64,000 bases of DNA from Alteromonas hispanica (GCF_010500915.1 NZ_JAAAWP010000003.1:62001-126000), one strand, 5' to 3'; positions 47,675-57,079 are shown, counted from the first letter of the stretch. A program made the numbers and translations. The notes: a model not told the origin generated them from the sequence alone.

Positions 47675-47703
47675 ATTATAAGGGTTGATTAATTGCTATG
47701 CAA
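47675..47703 (-). promoter_or_regulatory. Strong promoter of rplK with GC-rich discriminator
   Basis: On the minus strand TTGCAT (47703-47698) and TATAAT (47680-47675) are separated by 17 bp. The sequence after the -10 is GCGCGCCC, a GC-rich discriminator. This type of promoter is repressed by ppGpp with DksA, and dksA is in this window. The start would be about 47668, giving an 84-nt leader. Confidence 0.85.
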
Positions 47704-47858
47704 GTCCCTAAATGCTTAAAAAACGATCTTTCAGGTAAAAAGGTACTGTAACAGCTAAAATATTAAGTAATATGGTAGGTTATGGAACACCGACAGCAAT
47801 GCATTTATAGTAATGGCATGGTTAAATCAGTGCTTTAGTTAAAACAAAGACCCCAGAG

Positions 47859-48869
47859 CTAATTCAGTAACTGGCTGCGTGAATTAGGGAATGCAGAGGT
47901 TAACTCGCTCATCGCAATATCAGGACATGCTCTTCTGTATTGGTCTCTTCCTTCAGATTTGGCCTCATAGAGAGCACGGTCGGCCTGTGAAAAAGCCTCT
48001 TGCACGCTAGATGCCTGCGAAAACGGGCAATACCCTGCGCTAGCAGTCATAGAAATCAATCTCTGCTCGTTAACTACATTTTTGTACTTTATGCGAAGCT
48101 GACGAATGCTTGTCATTACCCGCTCGAGATACAAGCGCGCTTGAGTAGAGGAACAATTCGCTAAAACTACAACAAACTCTTCACCTCCCCACCGACTTAC
48201 CACATCCGAAGGTCTTGTCTGCGAATGCAAACACTTGCCAAAAGCTTTAATCGCCTCATCGCCCGCAGCATGACCGTAAGTGTCGTTTATCTGCTTGAAG
48301 TAGTCTATATCAAAAATGATCAAAACTGTGTCTTCACCTTTTGATGTGTATGCTTTCCACTGCATTTCTAAAAAGGACTGCACGAAACGTCTGTTTTTTA
48401 AACCCGTTAACGAATCCATTGACGCTTTTAATTTTGCTTCTCTTGCTATCTTTGCATGAGCTCGTTTTGCATCCTGTAGTTGTCGCAACCGGTTATTAAA
48501 ACGCACAATATGCTCGTCTAATTTGTAGATAAGTGCGGCTGGCTCATTATTTTCCGCGTCCATAAGCACTGATACGTAAGCGGGTATGGTAGAGGTATCA
48601 TTCAATCTCGTATCGTTAAATTTAAGGCGTATTGGAAATAGCCCCGAGCGGCGTTTCACAATACTGCTAAACTCCTTGAAGCAAGAAACATTGAAAGTTT
48701 TTGATGCAAGCGAAAAAACCTCAGTAATTATCTTGGCATTATCGATATTAGGGAGACGACGCTTCATTTGATTATTATAGTGAATAATATTGCCATCAAG
48801 GCACGTAATAACCGCGGCTTCTCTAATACCGGCGAGCATGGATGCTACACTGAGTTTTTCAATACCCAT
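47859..48869 (-). CDS. PAS-GGDEF diguanylate cyclase
   Basis: This is a 336-residue protein with an N-terminal PAS-like segment (residues about 8-120), a short linking helix (about 120-150) and a GGDEF domain (about 150-320). The active site is GGEEF at 228-232, an accepted variant. The inhibitory I-site RPSD lies at 219-222, five residues before, so product feedback is likely. The phosphate and metal motif FDIDYFKQINDTYGH is complete, so the enzyme should make c-di-GMP. It has no membrane segment. The start overlaps the upstream MetOD1-like gene by 11 nt. The pair lies between nusG and rplK. Confidence 0.92.
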   Translation of the reverse strand: MGIEKLSVASMLAGIREAAVITCLDGNIIHYNNQMKRRLPNIDNAKIITEVFSLASKTFNVSCFKEFSSIVKRRSGLFPIRLKFNDTRLNDTSTIPAYVSVLMDAENNEPAALIYKLDEHIVRFNNRLRQLQDAKRAHAKIAREAKLKASMDSLTGLKNRRFVQSFLEMQWKAYTSKGEDTVLIIFDIDYFKQINDTYGHAAGDEAIKAFGKCLHSQTRPSDVVSRWGGEEFVVVLANCSSTQARLYLERVMTSIRQLRIKYKNVVNEQRLISMTASAGYCPFSQASSVQEAFSQADRALYEAKSEGRDQYRRACPDIAMSELTSAFPNSRSQLLN

Positions 48870-49329
48870 TAGAGCTCACTCCAAAATATTCATGGGTAAT
48901 ATCGCGACGTTCTTTCAGTGGCCTTAGATGCACAACAACATGACAATGCCCATCACCATTCGCAATTGTTTTGTTTAATTCGACAGCGGCATAACCACTT
49001 TCAGTGGCTGCAATTTTACCAAACACATTTGCCGTCATATTACACAAGGGTGTTTTACCAACCACATTGGTGCCGAATGGACATTTATAATTTTTTAGAA
49101 TTATTGACTCGGGTGAGATACTGGAAATACTGAATTGGCCACCAATACGACGTTTCAGATCGACAAGTACATGAGCGATAACTTCAGGTGAAGCCATGTC
49201 ACTGCCCAATTGGGATTTGTATTTTTCATGAAACATAGCGCCTACATGGTCGGCAACAATTCCCACGAAACCCTTCGACTCTTCAGTGCCAATGACATCT
49301 TCCATTAGCTTTTCGAGTTCGAGTAACAT
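48859..49329 (-). CDS. MetOD1-like (methanogen output domain 1) sensor/regulator protein
   Basis: The 156-residue soluble protein has a C-terminal domain like methanogen output domain 1 (PF18546). The visible blocks are KNYKCPFGTN, PLCNMTANVFGKIAA, GYAAVELNKTIANGDGHCHVVVHL. Three cysteines, at residues 83, 96 and 129, are spaced like a metal- or cofactor-binding set, but this is not proven. It overlaps the start of the PAS-GGDEF gene by 11 nt, so it could be the input that controls the cyclase (inference). The N-terminal 60 residues are helical. The start codon is the ATG at 49329, without a clear ribosome binding site. Confidence 0.65.
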   Translation of the reverse strand: MLLELEKLMEDVIGTEESKGFVGIVADHVGAMFHEKYKSQLGSDMASPEVIAHVLVDLKRRIGGQFSISSISPESIILKNYKCPFGTNVVGKTPLCNMTANVFGKIAATESGYAAVELNKTIANGDGHCHVVVHLRPLKERRDITHEYFGVSSNGY

Positions 49330-49544
49330 GGTCTGATAGAACGACGCAACGTCGATATCTATTTGTTTGCATGCAATGCGCTGCTCTAAAGTATCGATAG
49401 CCCTAACCTTTGACCAAATATTATACTTTAGTTGTAGACGAATCTCTTCACATCTGCAAATAAATTAACTTTAAGTATAAGGAATAGGGAGATTTTTATG
49501 ACAGCAGACGACAAAAAAGAGCTTGGGATTTAATTTACAGGTAC

Positions 49545-49570
49545 AAAAAAGCCCGCTCATGCGGGCTTTT
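49545..49570 (-). terminator. Terminator after nusG
   Basis: AAAAAAGCCCGC at 49545-49556 pairs with GCGGGCTTTT at 49561-49570 with loop TCAT, and the T-run is on the minus strand. It ends the secE-nusG transcript, so the cyclase module downstream is probably transcribed from its own promoter. Confidence 0.88.
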
Positions 49571-49585
49571 CAAAATATCTACAAT

Positions 49586-50134
49586 TTAGCCTTTTTCTAC
49601 TTGACCAAACTCTAAGTCTACTGGTGTTGAACGACCGAATATAAGAACCGATACTTTTACGCGGCTCTTTTCATAGTCAACTTCTTCAACCACACCGTTA
49701 AAGTCGGCAAAAGGTCCGTCGGTAACGCGAACGACTTCACCTGGCTCAAACAATGTCTTAGGCTTAGGCTTGTCAACCGACTCTTCAAGGCGATTTAAAA
49801 TGGCGTCGGCTTCTTTTTGGGTAATTGGCATTGGTCTATCAGACGTTCCACCAATAAAACCAAGAACGCGAGGAACACTTTTCACTAAGTGCCATGACTC
49901 TTCGTTCATTGCCATTTCTACCAGCACGTAGCCAGGGTAGAACTTACGCTCTGATTTGCGCTTTTGACCTGCGCGCATTTCTACAACTTCTTCGGTGGGT
50001 ACTAGAATTTGACCGAAATGCTCTTCCATATTGTGCATTTTGATGTATTCAAGAAGCGTTTTCTTGACGCGAGCTTCATACTGAGAATATGCTTGTACTA
50101 CGTACCATCTCTTTTTAATTTCTTCTTCAGACAT
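49586..50134 (-). CDS. nusG: Transcription elongation/termination factor NusG
   Basis: NusG binds RNA polymerase by its NGN domain and Rho or S10 by its KOW domain. The product (182 residues) begins [20 protein letters not shown] and has the KOW segment [27 protein letters not shown] chose the ATG at 50134 because GGAG lies 9 bp before it; an in-frame upstream start at 50167 would overlap secE by 29 bp. It is followed by a terminator. Confidence 0.98.
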   Translation of the reverse strand: MSEEEIKKRWYVVQAYSQYEARVKKTLLEYIKMHNMEEHFGQILVPTEEVVEMRAGQKRKSERKFYPGYVLVEMAMNEESWHLVKSVPRVLGFIGGTSDRPMPITQKEADAILNRLEESVDKPKPKTLFEPGEVVRVTDGPFADFNGVVEEVDYEKSRVKVSVLIFGRSTPVDLEFGQVEKG

Positions 50135-50138
50135 ACGC

Positions 50139-50516
50139 TTATGCTCCAATTCCAGTAATAAAGCCAACTACACGTACGATAATCCCGTCTAGTCCCCATA
50201 ATATAAGTGCCATAACCAAGGTTGCTGCCAAAACGATAAGTGTCGTTTGGTTTGCTTCTTGACGTGTAGGCCAAACAACCTTGCGTACTTCAGTGCGCGA
50301 CTCTTTGGCAAAGCTTAGAAATGCGCTGCCTTTATGAGTAGATGCAGCGATAAAACCTGCAATCACAGCAACCACTACCGCTGTTATGGCGCGATATAAT
50401 ACCGAAATTTCACCGTAAACTGTGTTGGCGGTTACCAACCCTGCAAGTAGGGCAAAAACCACTACCCATTTAAACATGTCCAACCCGTTGGACTGATTTT
50501 CCGTCTTTTCGCTCAT
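50139..50516 (-). CDS. secE: Preprotein translocase subunit SecE
   Basis: SecE clamps the SecY channel in the inner membrane. The 125-residue protein has three predicted membrane helices, as in enteric SecE, with the conserved block [24 protein letters not shown] before the last helix. It is 4 bp from nusG and lies downstream of tRNA-Trp on the same strand. Confidence 0.97.
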   Translation of the reverse strand: MSEKTENQSNGLDMFKWVVVFALLAGLVTANTVYGEISVLYRAITAVVVAVIAGFIAASTHKGSAFLSFAKESRTEVRKVVWPTRQEANQTTLIVLAATLVMALILWGLDGIIVRVVGFITGIGA

Positions 50517-50573
50517 GTCACGATCCTAGCACTACAGCGTCGTTTTCTTGCGTACACGCGCAAGTTAATAATC

Positions 50574-50650
50574 TGGCAGGGGTGGAGGGACTCGAACCCC
50601 CAACCATCGGTTTTGGAGACCGCTGTTCTACCAATTCGAACTACACCCCT
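50574..50650 (-). tRNA. trnW: tRNA-Trp (anticodon CCA)
   Basis: The 77-nt gene on the minus strand starts AGGGGTG and ends CACCCCTGCCA, with an encoded CCA tail. The anticodon loop reads CTCCAAA, so the anticodon is CCA, for tryptophan. The acceptor, anticodon and T stems pair and the T loop is TTCGAGT. The D loop is one base longer than in E. coli. It lies upstream of secE on the same strand, so it probably shares that transcript. Confidence 0.97.
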
Positions 50651-50743
50651 GTGGCGTTTTCACTCTTAAATTTTACTTACACTGCCCTTGTGATTTGTGC
50701 GTCTTTTCGTTGGAAAGTGCGGTATCGCAAGGGAGGGACGCGT

Positions 50744-50771
50744 ATTATACTTAACCACTTTCAAGATACAA
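50744..50771 (-). promoter_or_regulatory. Promoter of tRNA-Trp-secE-nusG
   Basis: TATAAT (50749-50744) is preceded by TTGTAT (50771-50766) with a 16-bp spacer. The bases after the -10 are ACGCGTCCC, a GC-rich discriminator like that of rplK. The start lies about 85 bp before the tRNA. Confidence 0.75.
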
Positions 50772-50819
50772 GCGCTTTATTCTTTTCTCATTTAGCTTTG
50801 AAGGCAGATTTTACACTGC

Positions 50820-52661
50820 TCATTCAACGCCAATGAAGCCACCGGTTTGATGCGCCCATAACTTCGCATAAATGCCATTGTGAGCGATTAACTCACTGTG
50901 AGTGCCCTGCTCGACTATTTGACCCTTATCAAGCACCAATAACCTGTCCATTTGCGCAATAGTAGAAAGGCGATGCGCTATCGCTAATACGGTCTTCCCT
51001 TCCATCACTTTGTCTAGACATGCTTGAATGGCGGCTTCTACTTCTGAATCTAGTGCAGATGTGGCTTCATCCAGAATCAGCACAGGTGCATCTTTTAGCA
51101 GCACCCGTGCAATAGCGATTCGCTGACGTTGCCCACCAGATAATTTTATTCCCCGTTCTCCCACGTGGGCATCGTAACCTGTGCGCCCCTGATTATCGGT
51201 AAGTGTTAAAATAAAATCGTGCGCCTCTGCCTGTTTAGCTGCGTTGATCATTTCAGCTTCACTGGCATCTGTACGACCATATAGAATGTTGTCTCTAACC
51301 GAACGATGCATAAGCGAAGTGTCTTGCGTAACCATGCTTATTTTAGCGCGCAACTTTTCTTGCTCAACTTCAGTAATATCCTGCTCATCGATGGTGATGC
51401 GTCCACTTTGCGTGTCATAAAAGCGCATAAGGAGATTGACCAGTGTAGATTTGCCCGCACCAGAGCGCCCCACCAGCCCAACCTTTTCACCGGGTTTAAT
51501 GGCAAGTTCCAAGTTATTAAAAACATCGATGGGTTTGTTATTTGCGCCCGAGTAAGAGAAATTCACTTTATCGAAGTGAATGTTACCACCACCAACGGAT
51601 AGCGCATTTGCTTGTGGCTTATCTTTTACAGCGACAGGTTGCGCGAGGGTATTCATGCCATCTTGCACTGTGCCTAAATTTTCAAATAGCCCAGACACCT
51701 CCCACATGATCCAGTGAGACATGCCGTTTAAGCGCAAACACAAACTCACCGCAATGGCGATATCACCTGGCGATGCAATATTCTCCATCCATAAATAGAC
51801 GGACAGAGCACCAATAGTGAAGATAAGAATAGCGTTGGCCATCTCGACACAAAACTCGAGCACCGTAACAAGCCGCATTTGCGGGTAAACAGTTTTTAGG
51901 AAACCGTCCATGCTCTCTTTTGCGTAATCGGCTTCTCGTCTACTATGCGAAAATAGCTTTACAGTAGTTATGTTGGTGTAGCTATCTACTATACGCCCTG
52001 TCATTAACGAGCGTGCATCTGCTTGCTTCTGCGACACGGCTTTGAGCTTTGGCACTAACACTCGCAATATGCCAACGTATACGAAGAACCAGACCACTAG
52101 TGGTAGTGCTAAACGCCAGTCAGTACTAAATACCAGTACCACCATAGAGATAAAATACACGCTGATATACACCAGCAAGTCGAGCATTTTAGTGACGGTT
52201 TCTCTTACCGAAAGCGCTGTTTGCATAACCTTGGTAGCCACTCGCCCAGCAAACTCGTTGTGAAAAAACGTTAAGCTTTGACCCAACAAGTAACGGTGAG
52301 CCTGCCAGCGTATACGCATGGGATAATTGCCCATTAACGACTGACGGGAGAAAAAAGAGCGCAGCAAAATAAAGCCCGGAATTAGAACAAGAACGGTAAT
52401 GCCCATACCAATGAGCGTTAGTTTTTGCTCTTCTAGAAAGGTCTCTCGACTTTGTTCTGAAAACCAATCAACAAGCTGGCCCAAAAAGCCAAATAGCGCG
52501 ACTTCAAGCATGGCAACTATGGCGCTAAGTACTGATACAGTTAGAATGATGTGCCACATTCCTTGGGTATAATACTTACAAAACGCAACTAAACCCTTTG
52601 GCGGTTGTGTGGGTGGTGTGTCAGGAAAAGGCTGAGTGAGCTTTTCAAAAAAAGAAAACAT
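50820..52661 (-). CDS. ABC exporter with fused membrane and ATPase domains (MsbA-like)
   Basis: The 613-residue half-transporter has a six-helix membrane domain at about residues 30-330 and an ATPase domain at about 360-600. Walker A is GRSGAGKSTLVN, the signature is LSGGQRQRIAIARVLL, and Walker B is VLILDEATSALDSEVE. It resembles multidrug and lipid exporters, but the sequence alone does not fix the substrate. It is divergent from the DUF5916 gene. No accessory outer-membrane or adaptor gene is adjacent. Confidence 0.88.
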   Translation of the reverse strand: MFSFFEKLTQPFPDTPPTQPPKGLVAFCKYYTQGMWHIILTVSVLSAIVAMLEVALFGFLGQLVDWFSEQSRETFLEEQKLTLIGMGITVLVLIPGFILLRSFFSRQSLMGNYPMRIRWQAHRYLLGQSLTFFHNEFAGRVATKVMQTALSVRETVTKMLDLLVYISVYFISMVVLVFSTDWRLALPLVVWFFVYVGILRVLVPKLKAVSQKQADARSLMTGRIVDSYTNITTVKLFSHSRREADYAKESMDGFLKTVYPQMRLVTVLEFCVEMANAILIFTIGALSVYLWMENIASPGDIAIAVSLCLRLNGMSHWIMWEVSGLFENLGTVQDGMNTLAQPVAVKDKPQANALSVGGGNIHFDKVNFSYSGANNKPIDVFNNLELAIKPGEKVGLVGRSGAGKSTLVNLLMRFYDTQSGRITIDEQDITEVEQEKLRAKISMVTQDTSLMHRSVRDNILYGRTDASEAEMINAAKQAEAHDFILTLTDNQGRTGYDAHVGERGIKLSGGQRQRIAIARVLLKDAPVLILDEATSALDSEVEAAIQACLDKVMEGKTVLAIAHRLSTIAQMDRLLVLDKGQIVEQGTHSELIAHNGIYAKLWAHQTGGFIGVE

Positions 52662-52941
52662 GCAGAAACTCTTTGTGTTATTAAGCCGCCGACTGCTTGC
52701 AACAGCGTAGCGTTACAATTTTTGTTGAAGTGAGTACGCTATTCTACACGATATGTTCATTCAATTGATTAACTCCTTGTCAATAAACCAATGAATATCA
52801 AGTAATACAGACCTTTTTTATATAAAATCGGGTTTCGTTCAGTGCCCATTAAAATACGATTAACATTCTTTTGACATTTGCGCTAATCCTTCATACTTCT
52901 GCGATAAAAATTATAACGATAAAAAAGACCACCTTTTAAAT

Positions 52942-55425
52942 ATGGACATAGCTAAATGCCGCACAATTGTGCGCGCTCACAACTCTTTACTGCGACGTTT
53001 TGGCTCGATAGTTTTAGTATCTCTTTGCCTAATTACTAATGCGAATGCTAAAGCCCGAGATAATTCAAACGGCAACATTTTCACCCCACAGGATGAGAAG
53101 CAAGAGCGCCCAAATGAGCCTCTCCCCGAGGCAATTGTTACCACCAAGAACGCACAACCTGATGAGTTGATGAGCGAGGATTCAGATTCAGATTCAGAAA
53201 CCATTGTAGTGCCCTACCTTTCAGATACGGTGACACTAGACGGGGTTCTCGACGACGCTGCGTGGCAGCACGCTCAGGAAGTTACGCTTAACGTGGTTAC
53301 GCGGCCATTTGAAAATACCACGCCTCCCGTTGAAACCGTTGCGCGAATATTTGAAAACGGCGACACCATCTATATCGGCTTCACAGCCTTCGATAATGAT
53401 CCGTCGGAAATTCGGGCACTTTTTCGCGACCGCGATAGCGTATGGGATAATGACTTAGTGGGCATTAAACTTGATACCTTTGGCGACAGTCGCCTCTCCT
53501 ATCAGTTTTTTGTTAATCCTCACGGCATTCAAATTGATTCTATAGAAAATCAAATGACTCGTAGTGAAAGCGCAAGCTGGAACGCAATTTGGGATTCTGA
53601 AGCCAAGATTACTAATAAAGGTTACACGGTTGAGATTGCACTGCCGTTTCGCATTATGAACTTTTTAGATGCTGATGGGCCGAAACAATGGCGCGCGGAG
53701 TTTGTGCGCTTTTATCCGCGTGACAACAACCTTCGCATATCAAATCGTCCCGTTGACCGAGATAATGCGTGCAGTTTATGTCAAATGGGCAACATGAAGG
53801 GCTTCAGCAAAGCGAAGCAAGGAAAAAATCTTTCAATAACGCCTTATGGTGTAACGGGGGCAGCACGTAGCCGAACGCCAGCAAGTCCTCAAAACTGGGA
53901 GTATGGTAACAACCAAGAGGTTGGCGTAGATATCAATTGGGGAATGACCTCTGATATGCTGCTACAAGCAACCATAAACCCAGACTTTTCGCAGGTAGAA
54001 GCTGATGCGGGCCAGCTTGGCATCAACAACCCATTTGCACTGTTCTTTCCTGAACAACGTCCCTTCTTTGTAGAAAACGCAGACTTTTTCAGTACCCAAT
54101 ACGACCTGGTTTACACGAGAAATATCGGTGCACCAGATATTGGCAGTAAACTCACCGGCAGGTTAAACGACCACACGTTTGGCTTGCTAGTGGCTAACGA
54201 TGAAACCACCACTTTTTTAGTGCCGGGCAATTTGGGCTCCAGTGTCGCACAACTTGACCAAGGCAGTACCAACCTTGCCGCACGCTATCGATTCGATGTG
54301 TCAGATACCTTGTCGTTCGGCACGATTTTTACAGGCAGGCATGCCGATGACTATCACAACCTTGTTACCGGTGTAGACATGCGCTATCAAATTACGCCTA
54401 GCGATACTTTGCGGGTTCAGGCATTGCGTTCAGATACACAATATCCAGATGCTCTTTCGTCGCAGTTTTGTCGCGGCAGTTGCGAGAATGAAGAGGATAT
54501 TACAGAGACCACGTTAAGAACCAACAAAAATGACGCATTTTCTGGCAGCACTTATCAAATAGACTATCGCCATGAAGAAAGAGAATGGTATGTCATTGCA
54601 AATAGGAAAAGTACTCAGTCAGATTTTAGAGCAGATTTAGGGTTTGAAAGTAATGTAGACAGACACAAAACGGTACTCGGTGGTGGTCTGGTATGGTGGA
54701 AGGATAACGCTTGGTGGAACCGATTCGAGTTGGGTGGTGACTGGGATATCACGCACAACGATAACGGCGAACTTATTGAGAGAGAAGTTCAGGCACAAGT
54801 AGAACTCAATGCGGCCTATCAGTCTTACTTTAATTTTCAGTGGGTAAAGCGAGATCAAGTAGGGCTACGCCAAAATGGTGCAAGCTTAGCTATTGACGGC
54901 AATACAACGCGCTTCACTGAAGAACAGTTCTCATTTTATTTTGAGGCACGCCCCAATAGAACGCTCTACTTTGAAAACTTTATTCGCGTTGGTGATAGAA
55001 TTGATCTGCGTAACAATCGTTTGGGTGAGCAAGTACTATTAGAGCCACAGATAAGCCTCAATATTGGAGAGCATTTAGAAGCCTCGGTAAATCATGAATA
55101 CAATCGTATTAATGTGAACGATGAGATGCTATTTACCGCCAACCTCTCAGATTTTAGAATAAGTTATCAATTCAGTGCGAAGCAGTATATTCGACTGGCG
55201 CTCATTTACTCTGACATTAGACGCAACACCAATAACTATCTTGTTGATGTGGACGCTCGAGAACGCAGTATGGGAACTCAGTTGATTTACTCATACATGA
55301 TCAACCCGTTATCGCGACTGTTTATCGGTTACGGTGACTCAGCATTTGCCGACGATAATACGCCAGGGCTTTTTCGCACAGAGCAAGCTGTTTTCATGAA
55401 ATTTAGCTATGCTTGGCTCTATTAA
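52942..55425 (+). CDS. DUF5916 / carbohydrate-binding family 9-like outer-membrane protein
   Basis: The 827-residue protein has a signal peptide (about residues 1-37, ending NANAKA) and a linker with a Ser-Asp repeat (SEDSDSDSE). A CBM9-like fold follows at about residues 85-260 (VTLDGVLDDAAWQHA, IYIGFTAFDNDPSEIRA, NDLVGIKLDTFGDSRLSYQFFVNPHGIQ). The rest is a long C-terminal beta-rich DUF5916 region, probably a barrel, with the block NPDFSQVEADAGQLGINNPFALFFPEQRPFFVEN and an aromatic end (MKFSYAWLY) typical of outer-membrane proteins. The function is unknown; the family is common in marine Gammaproteobacteria and Bacteroidetes. Confidence 0.87.
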   Translation: MDIAKCRTIVRAHNSLLRRFGSIVLVSLCLITNANAKARDNSNGNIFTPQDEKQERPNEPLPEAIVTTKNAQPDELMSEDSDSDSETIVVPYLSDTVTLDGVLDDAAWQHAQEVTLNVVTRPFENTTPPVETVARIFENGDTIYIGFTAFDNDPSEIRALFRDRDSVWDNDLVGIKLDTFGDSRLSYQFFVNPHGIQIDSIENQMTRSESASWNAIWDSEAKITNKGYTVEIALPFRIMNFLDADGPKQWRAEFVRFYPRDNNLRISNRPVDRDNACSLCQMGNMKGFSKAKQGKNLSITPYGVTGAARSRTPASPQNWEYGNNQEVGVDINWGMTSDMLLQATINPDFSQVEADAGQLGINNPFALFFPEQRPFFVENADFFSTQYDLVYTRNIGAPDIGSKLTGRLNDHTFGLLVANDETTTFLVPGNLGSSVAQLDQGSTNLAARYRFDVSDTLSFGTIFTGRHADDYHNLVTGVDMRYQITPSDTLRVQALRSDTQYPDALSSQFCRGSCENEEDITETTLRTNKNDAFSGSTYQIDYRHEEREWYVIANRKSTQSDFRADLGFESNVDRHKTVLGGGLVWWKDNAWWNRFELGGDWDITHNDNGELIEREVQAQVELNAAYQSYFNFQWVKRDQVGLRQNGASLAIDGNTTRFTEEQFSFYFEARPNRTLYFENFIRVGDRIDLRNNRLGEQVLLEPQISLNIGEHLEASVNHEYNRINVNDEMLFTANLSDFRISYQFSAKQYIRLALIYSDIRRNTNNYLVDVDARERSMGTQLIYSYMINPLSRLFIGYGDSAFADDNTPGLFRTEQAVFMKFSYAWLY

Positions 55426-55488
55426 TTGAAATAGTGGGTCTTTGTTTACCGCCGTTTCATCAAAGGCTTTAGCATTCAAGGAGGAATG

Positions 55489-55929
55489 ATGCACTCTACC
55501 AATAAGTATCTCATAGCAGCGGCAATATGTTGCTTTGCTGCGGCACTAGCACATCTTGGCTGCATTGTTTTCGGCGGCGATTGGTATCGTTTCTTTGGTG
55601 CTGGCGAGCAGATGGCTAGAATGGCAGAGCAAGGGCTTTGGTATCCAACCATTGTGACATCCGTTATCGTTTTCATCCTTTTAGTCTGGTCGGTGTATGC
55701 TCTTTCAGGCGCAGGAGTCATCTTGCGCTTACCGTTTACTAAATTAGCGCTGATACTTATTGCGGGTATATTGATAATTCGCGGCGTGTCTTTTGTTGGC
55801 TTAATGCCAATGTTCCCAGAAAACAGCCTGACGTTTTGGCTAGTCAGTTCTGGTATTTGTTTGTTTATCGGCAGTCTGTTTGCTGTAGGCTCTTGGCAGC
55901 AGCGGTCAGCTATAGACAATCATCTATAA
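55489..55929 (+). CDS. Four-helix membrane protein of unknown function
   Basis: This is a 146-residue protein with four hydrophobic segments (about 10-30, 55-77, 86-107 and 113-135). AGGAGG at 55479-55484 is best spaced to the ATG at 55489, not to the adjacent ATG at 55486. I do not recognise the family. It follows the DUF5916 gene on the same strand by 63 bp and may be co-transcribed. Confidence 0.75.
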   Translation: MHSTNKYLIAAAICCFAAALAHLGCIVFGGDWYRFFGAGEQMARMAEQGLWYPTIVTSVIVFILLVWSVYALSGAGVILRLPFTKLALILIAGILIIRGVSFVGLMPMFPENSLTFWLVSSGICLFIGSLFAVGSWQQRSAIDNHL

Positions 55930-56104
55930 GCAATCAGGCATAACCAAAAACAACCAGACAGCTCCCATTTGTAAAACTGATGAGCAAGCAACTTTTTATA
56001 CTCGTACACAATTCCTTTTACCCAAAATCATTGGTTCTATATGATTAATGAATTGCACTCGGCTAGGTTTGAGTGAAATTGTTTTAAGTGGAGTTGGAGT
56101 AATT

Positions 56105-56440
56105 ATGAATCTATTTATTTATGGCACATTGGCGCCTGGCAAACCTAACGAGCATGTGCTGAAAGATGTCAATGGAACGTGGAGAAAAGCGATGGTAAAA
56201 GGTCACCTTTTCTCTAGTGGCTGGGGCGCGGAACTAGGGTTCCCTGGCATAGTCTTGGATAAAGAGGGCGAAGAAGTTCACGGTCAGGTATTTAACTCCT
56301 CAGAGCTTGCGGAACATTGGGATATGCTTGACGATTTTGAAGGCGAAGGGTATCGCCGCGTCATAACATCCGCACAACTTGAAACCGGAGAGTTAGTTGA
56401 AACCTTTATTTATGAACTTACGCAATCTGAACACAAATGA
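56105..56440 (+). CDS. Gamma-glutamylcyclotransferase-like (AIG2/GGCT fold) protein
   Basis: This is a 111-residue protein starting MNLFIYGTLAPGKPN, the YGTL substrate loop of the GGCT fold. The second conserved block is LDDFEGEGYRRV, which carries the acidic residues after YGTL. It would act on gamma-glutamyl peptides or related amines. The start is ATG 56105, with GGAG about 10 bp before it; an upstream in-frame start at 56048 adds a poorly conserved extension. Confidence 0.82.
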   Translation: MNLFIYGTLAPGKPNEHVLKDVNGTWRKAMVKGHLFSSGWGAELGFPGIVLDKEGEEVHGQVFNSSELAEHWDMLDDFEGEGYRRVITSAQLETGELVETFIYELTQSEHK

Positions 56441-56452
56441 TGCTGCGTTTCA

Positions 56453-57079
56453 TTAGTCTGTAAAGCCCAGCTTGGCAAGAGTAGACTCTACCTTTTCACT
56501 ATGCTGTTCTTGCCATTGAGACAATGTCATTGAGGCATCTTTATCTGCTCGGGCTTTGGCGATTTTAAACGCGCTCTCTGCTTCAGAACGTGGAATGACG
56601 GCAATGCCCTCTTCGTCTGCCACGATGATGTCGCCTGCATTCACAGTAACCCCTCCGCATAAAATAGGCTGATTAAGAGGAGCTATACATTTTTTCGCCC
56701 CTGGCTTAGGGGTGACGCCTCGGCCAAAGACGGGAAATTTATTTTCCCGCGTTTCGGCAATGTCTCGAATTACCCCATCAATGACAAAGCCAGTTATACC
56801 CCGCTGCTGTGCAATTGCGCATACATTTCCGCCCGCCACTGCGTACTTATCATCAGCCTCTACCACAATGATATCACCTGGATTCGCTCGATATATTGCA
56901 GCGTGCAGCATTAAATGATCACCCGGAGCACATTTTACTGTAAATGCAGGCCCCGCAATACGCCCAATACCCTGCCATAAAGGTTTGATGGCGTAGTCCA
57001 TAAACTGCTCTCGAGGAAGTGCATCGGCATACTCGCAGGGCGACACTGAGGCAAAAAGTGAGGGGGTAGAAAGCGACAT
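56453..57079 (-). CDS. RraA-like / HMG-CHA aldolase family protein
   Basis: The 208-residue protein has the RraA-like fold. It shows GRIAGPAFTVKCAPGDHLMLHAAI, a GGNVCAIAQQRG segment and VIDGVIRDIAE, which fits the Gly-x20-Arg-Asp motif of class II pyruvate aldolases of this group. Members act as 4-carboxy-4-hydroxy-2-oxoadipate or HMG aldolases, or as oxaloacetate decarboxylases. The RNase E inhibitor RraA shares the fold, but here the aldolase motif is intact. The in vivo substrate is not known. It is convergent with the GGCT-like gene. Confidence 0.82.
   Translation of the reverse strand: MSLSTPSLFASVSPCEYADALPREQFMDYAIKPLWQGIGRIAGPAFTVKCAPGDHLMLHAAIYRANPGDIIVVEADDKYAVAGGNVCAIAQQRGITGFVIDGVIRDIAETRENKFPVFGRGVTPKPGAKKCIAPLNQPILCGGVTVNAGDIIVADEEGIAVIPRSEAESAFKIAKARADKDASMTLSQWQEQHSEKVESTLAKLGFTD

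Noticed and set aside
53179..53198. GATTCA triplet run (Ser-Asp codons) in the DUF5916 gene
   Set aside because: It is a short Ser-Asp linker repeat in a coding region and not a mobile or regulatory repeat.
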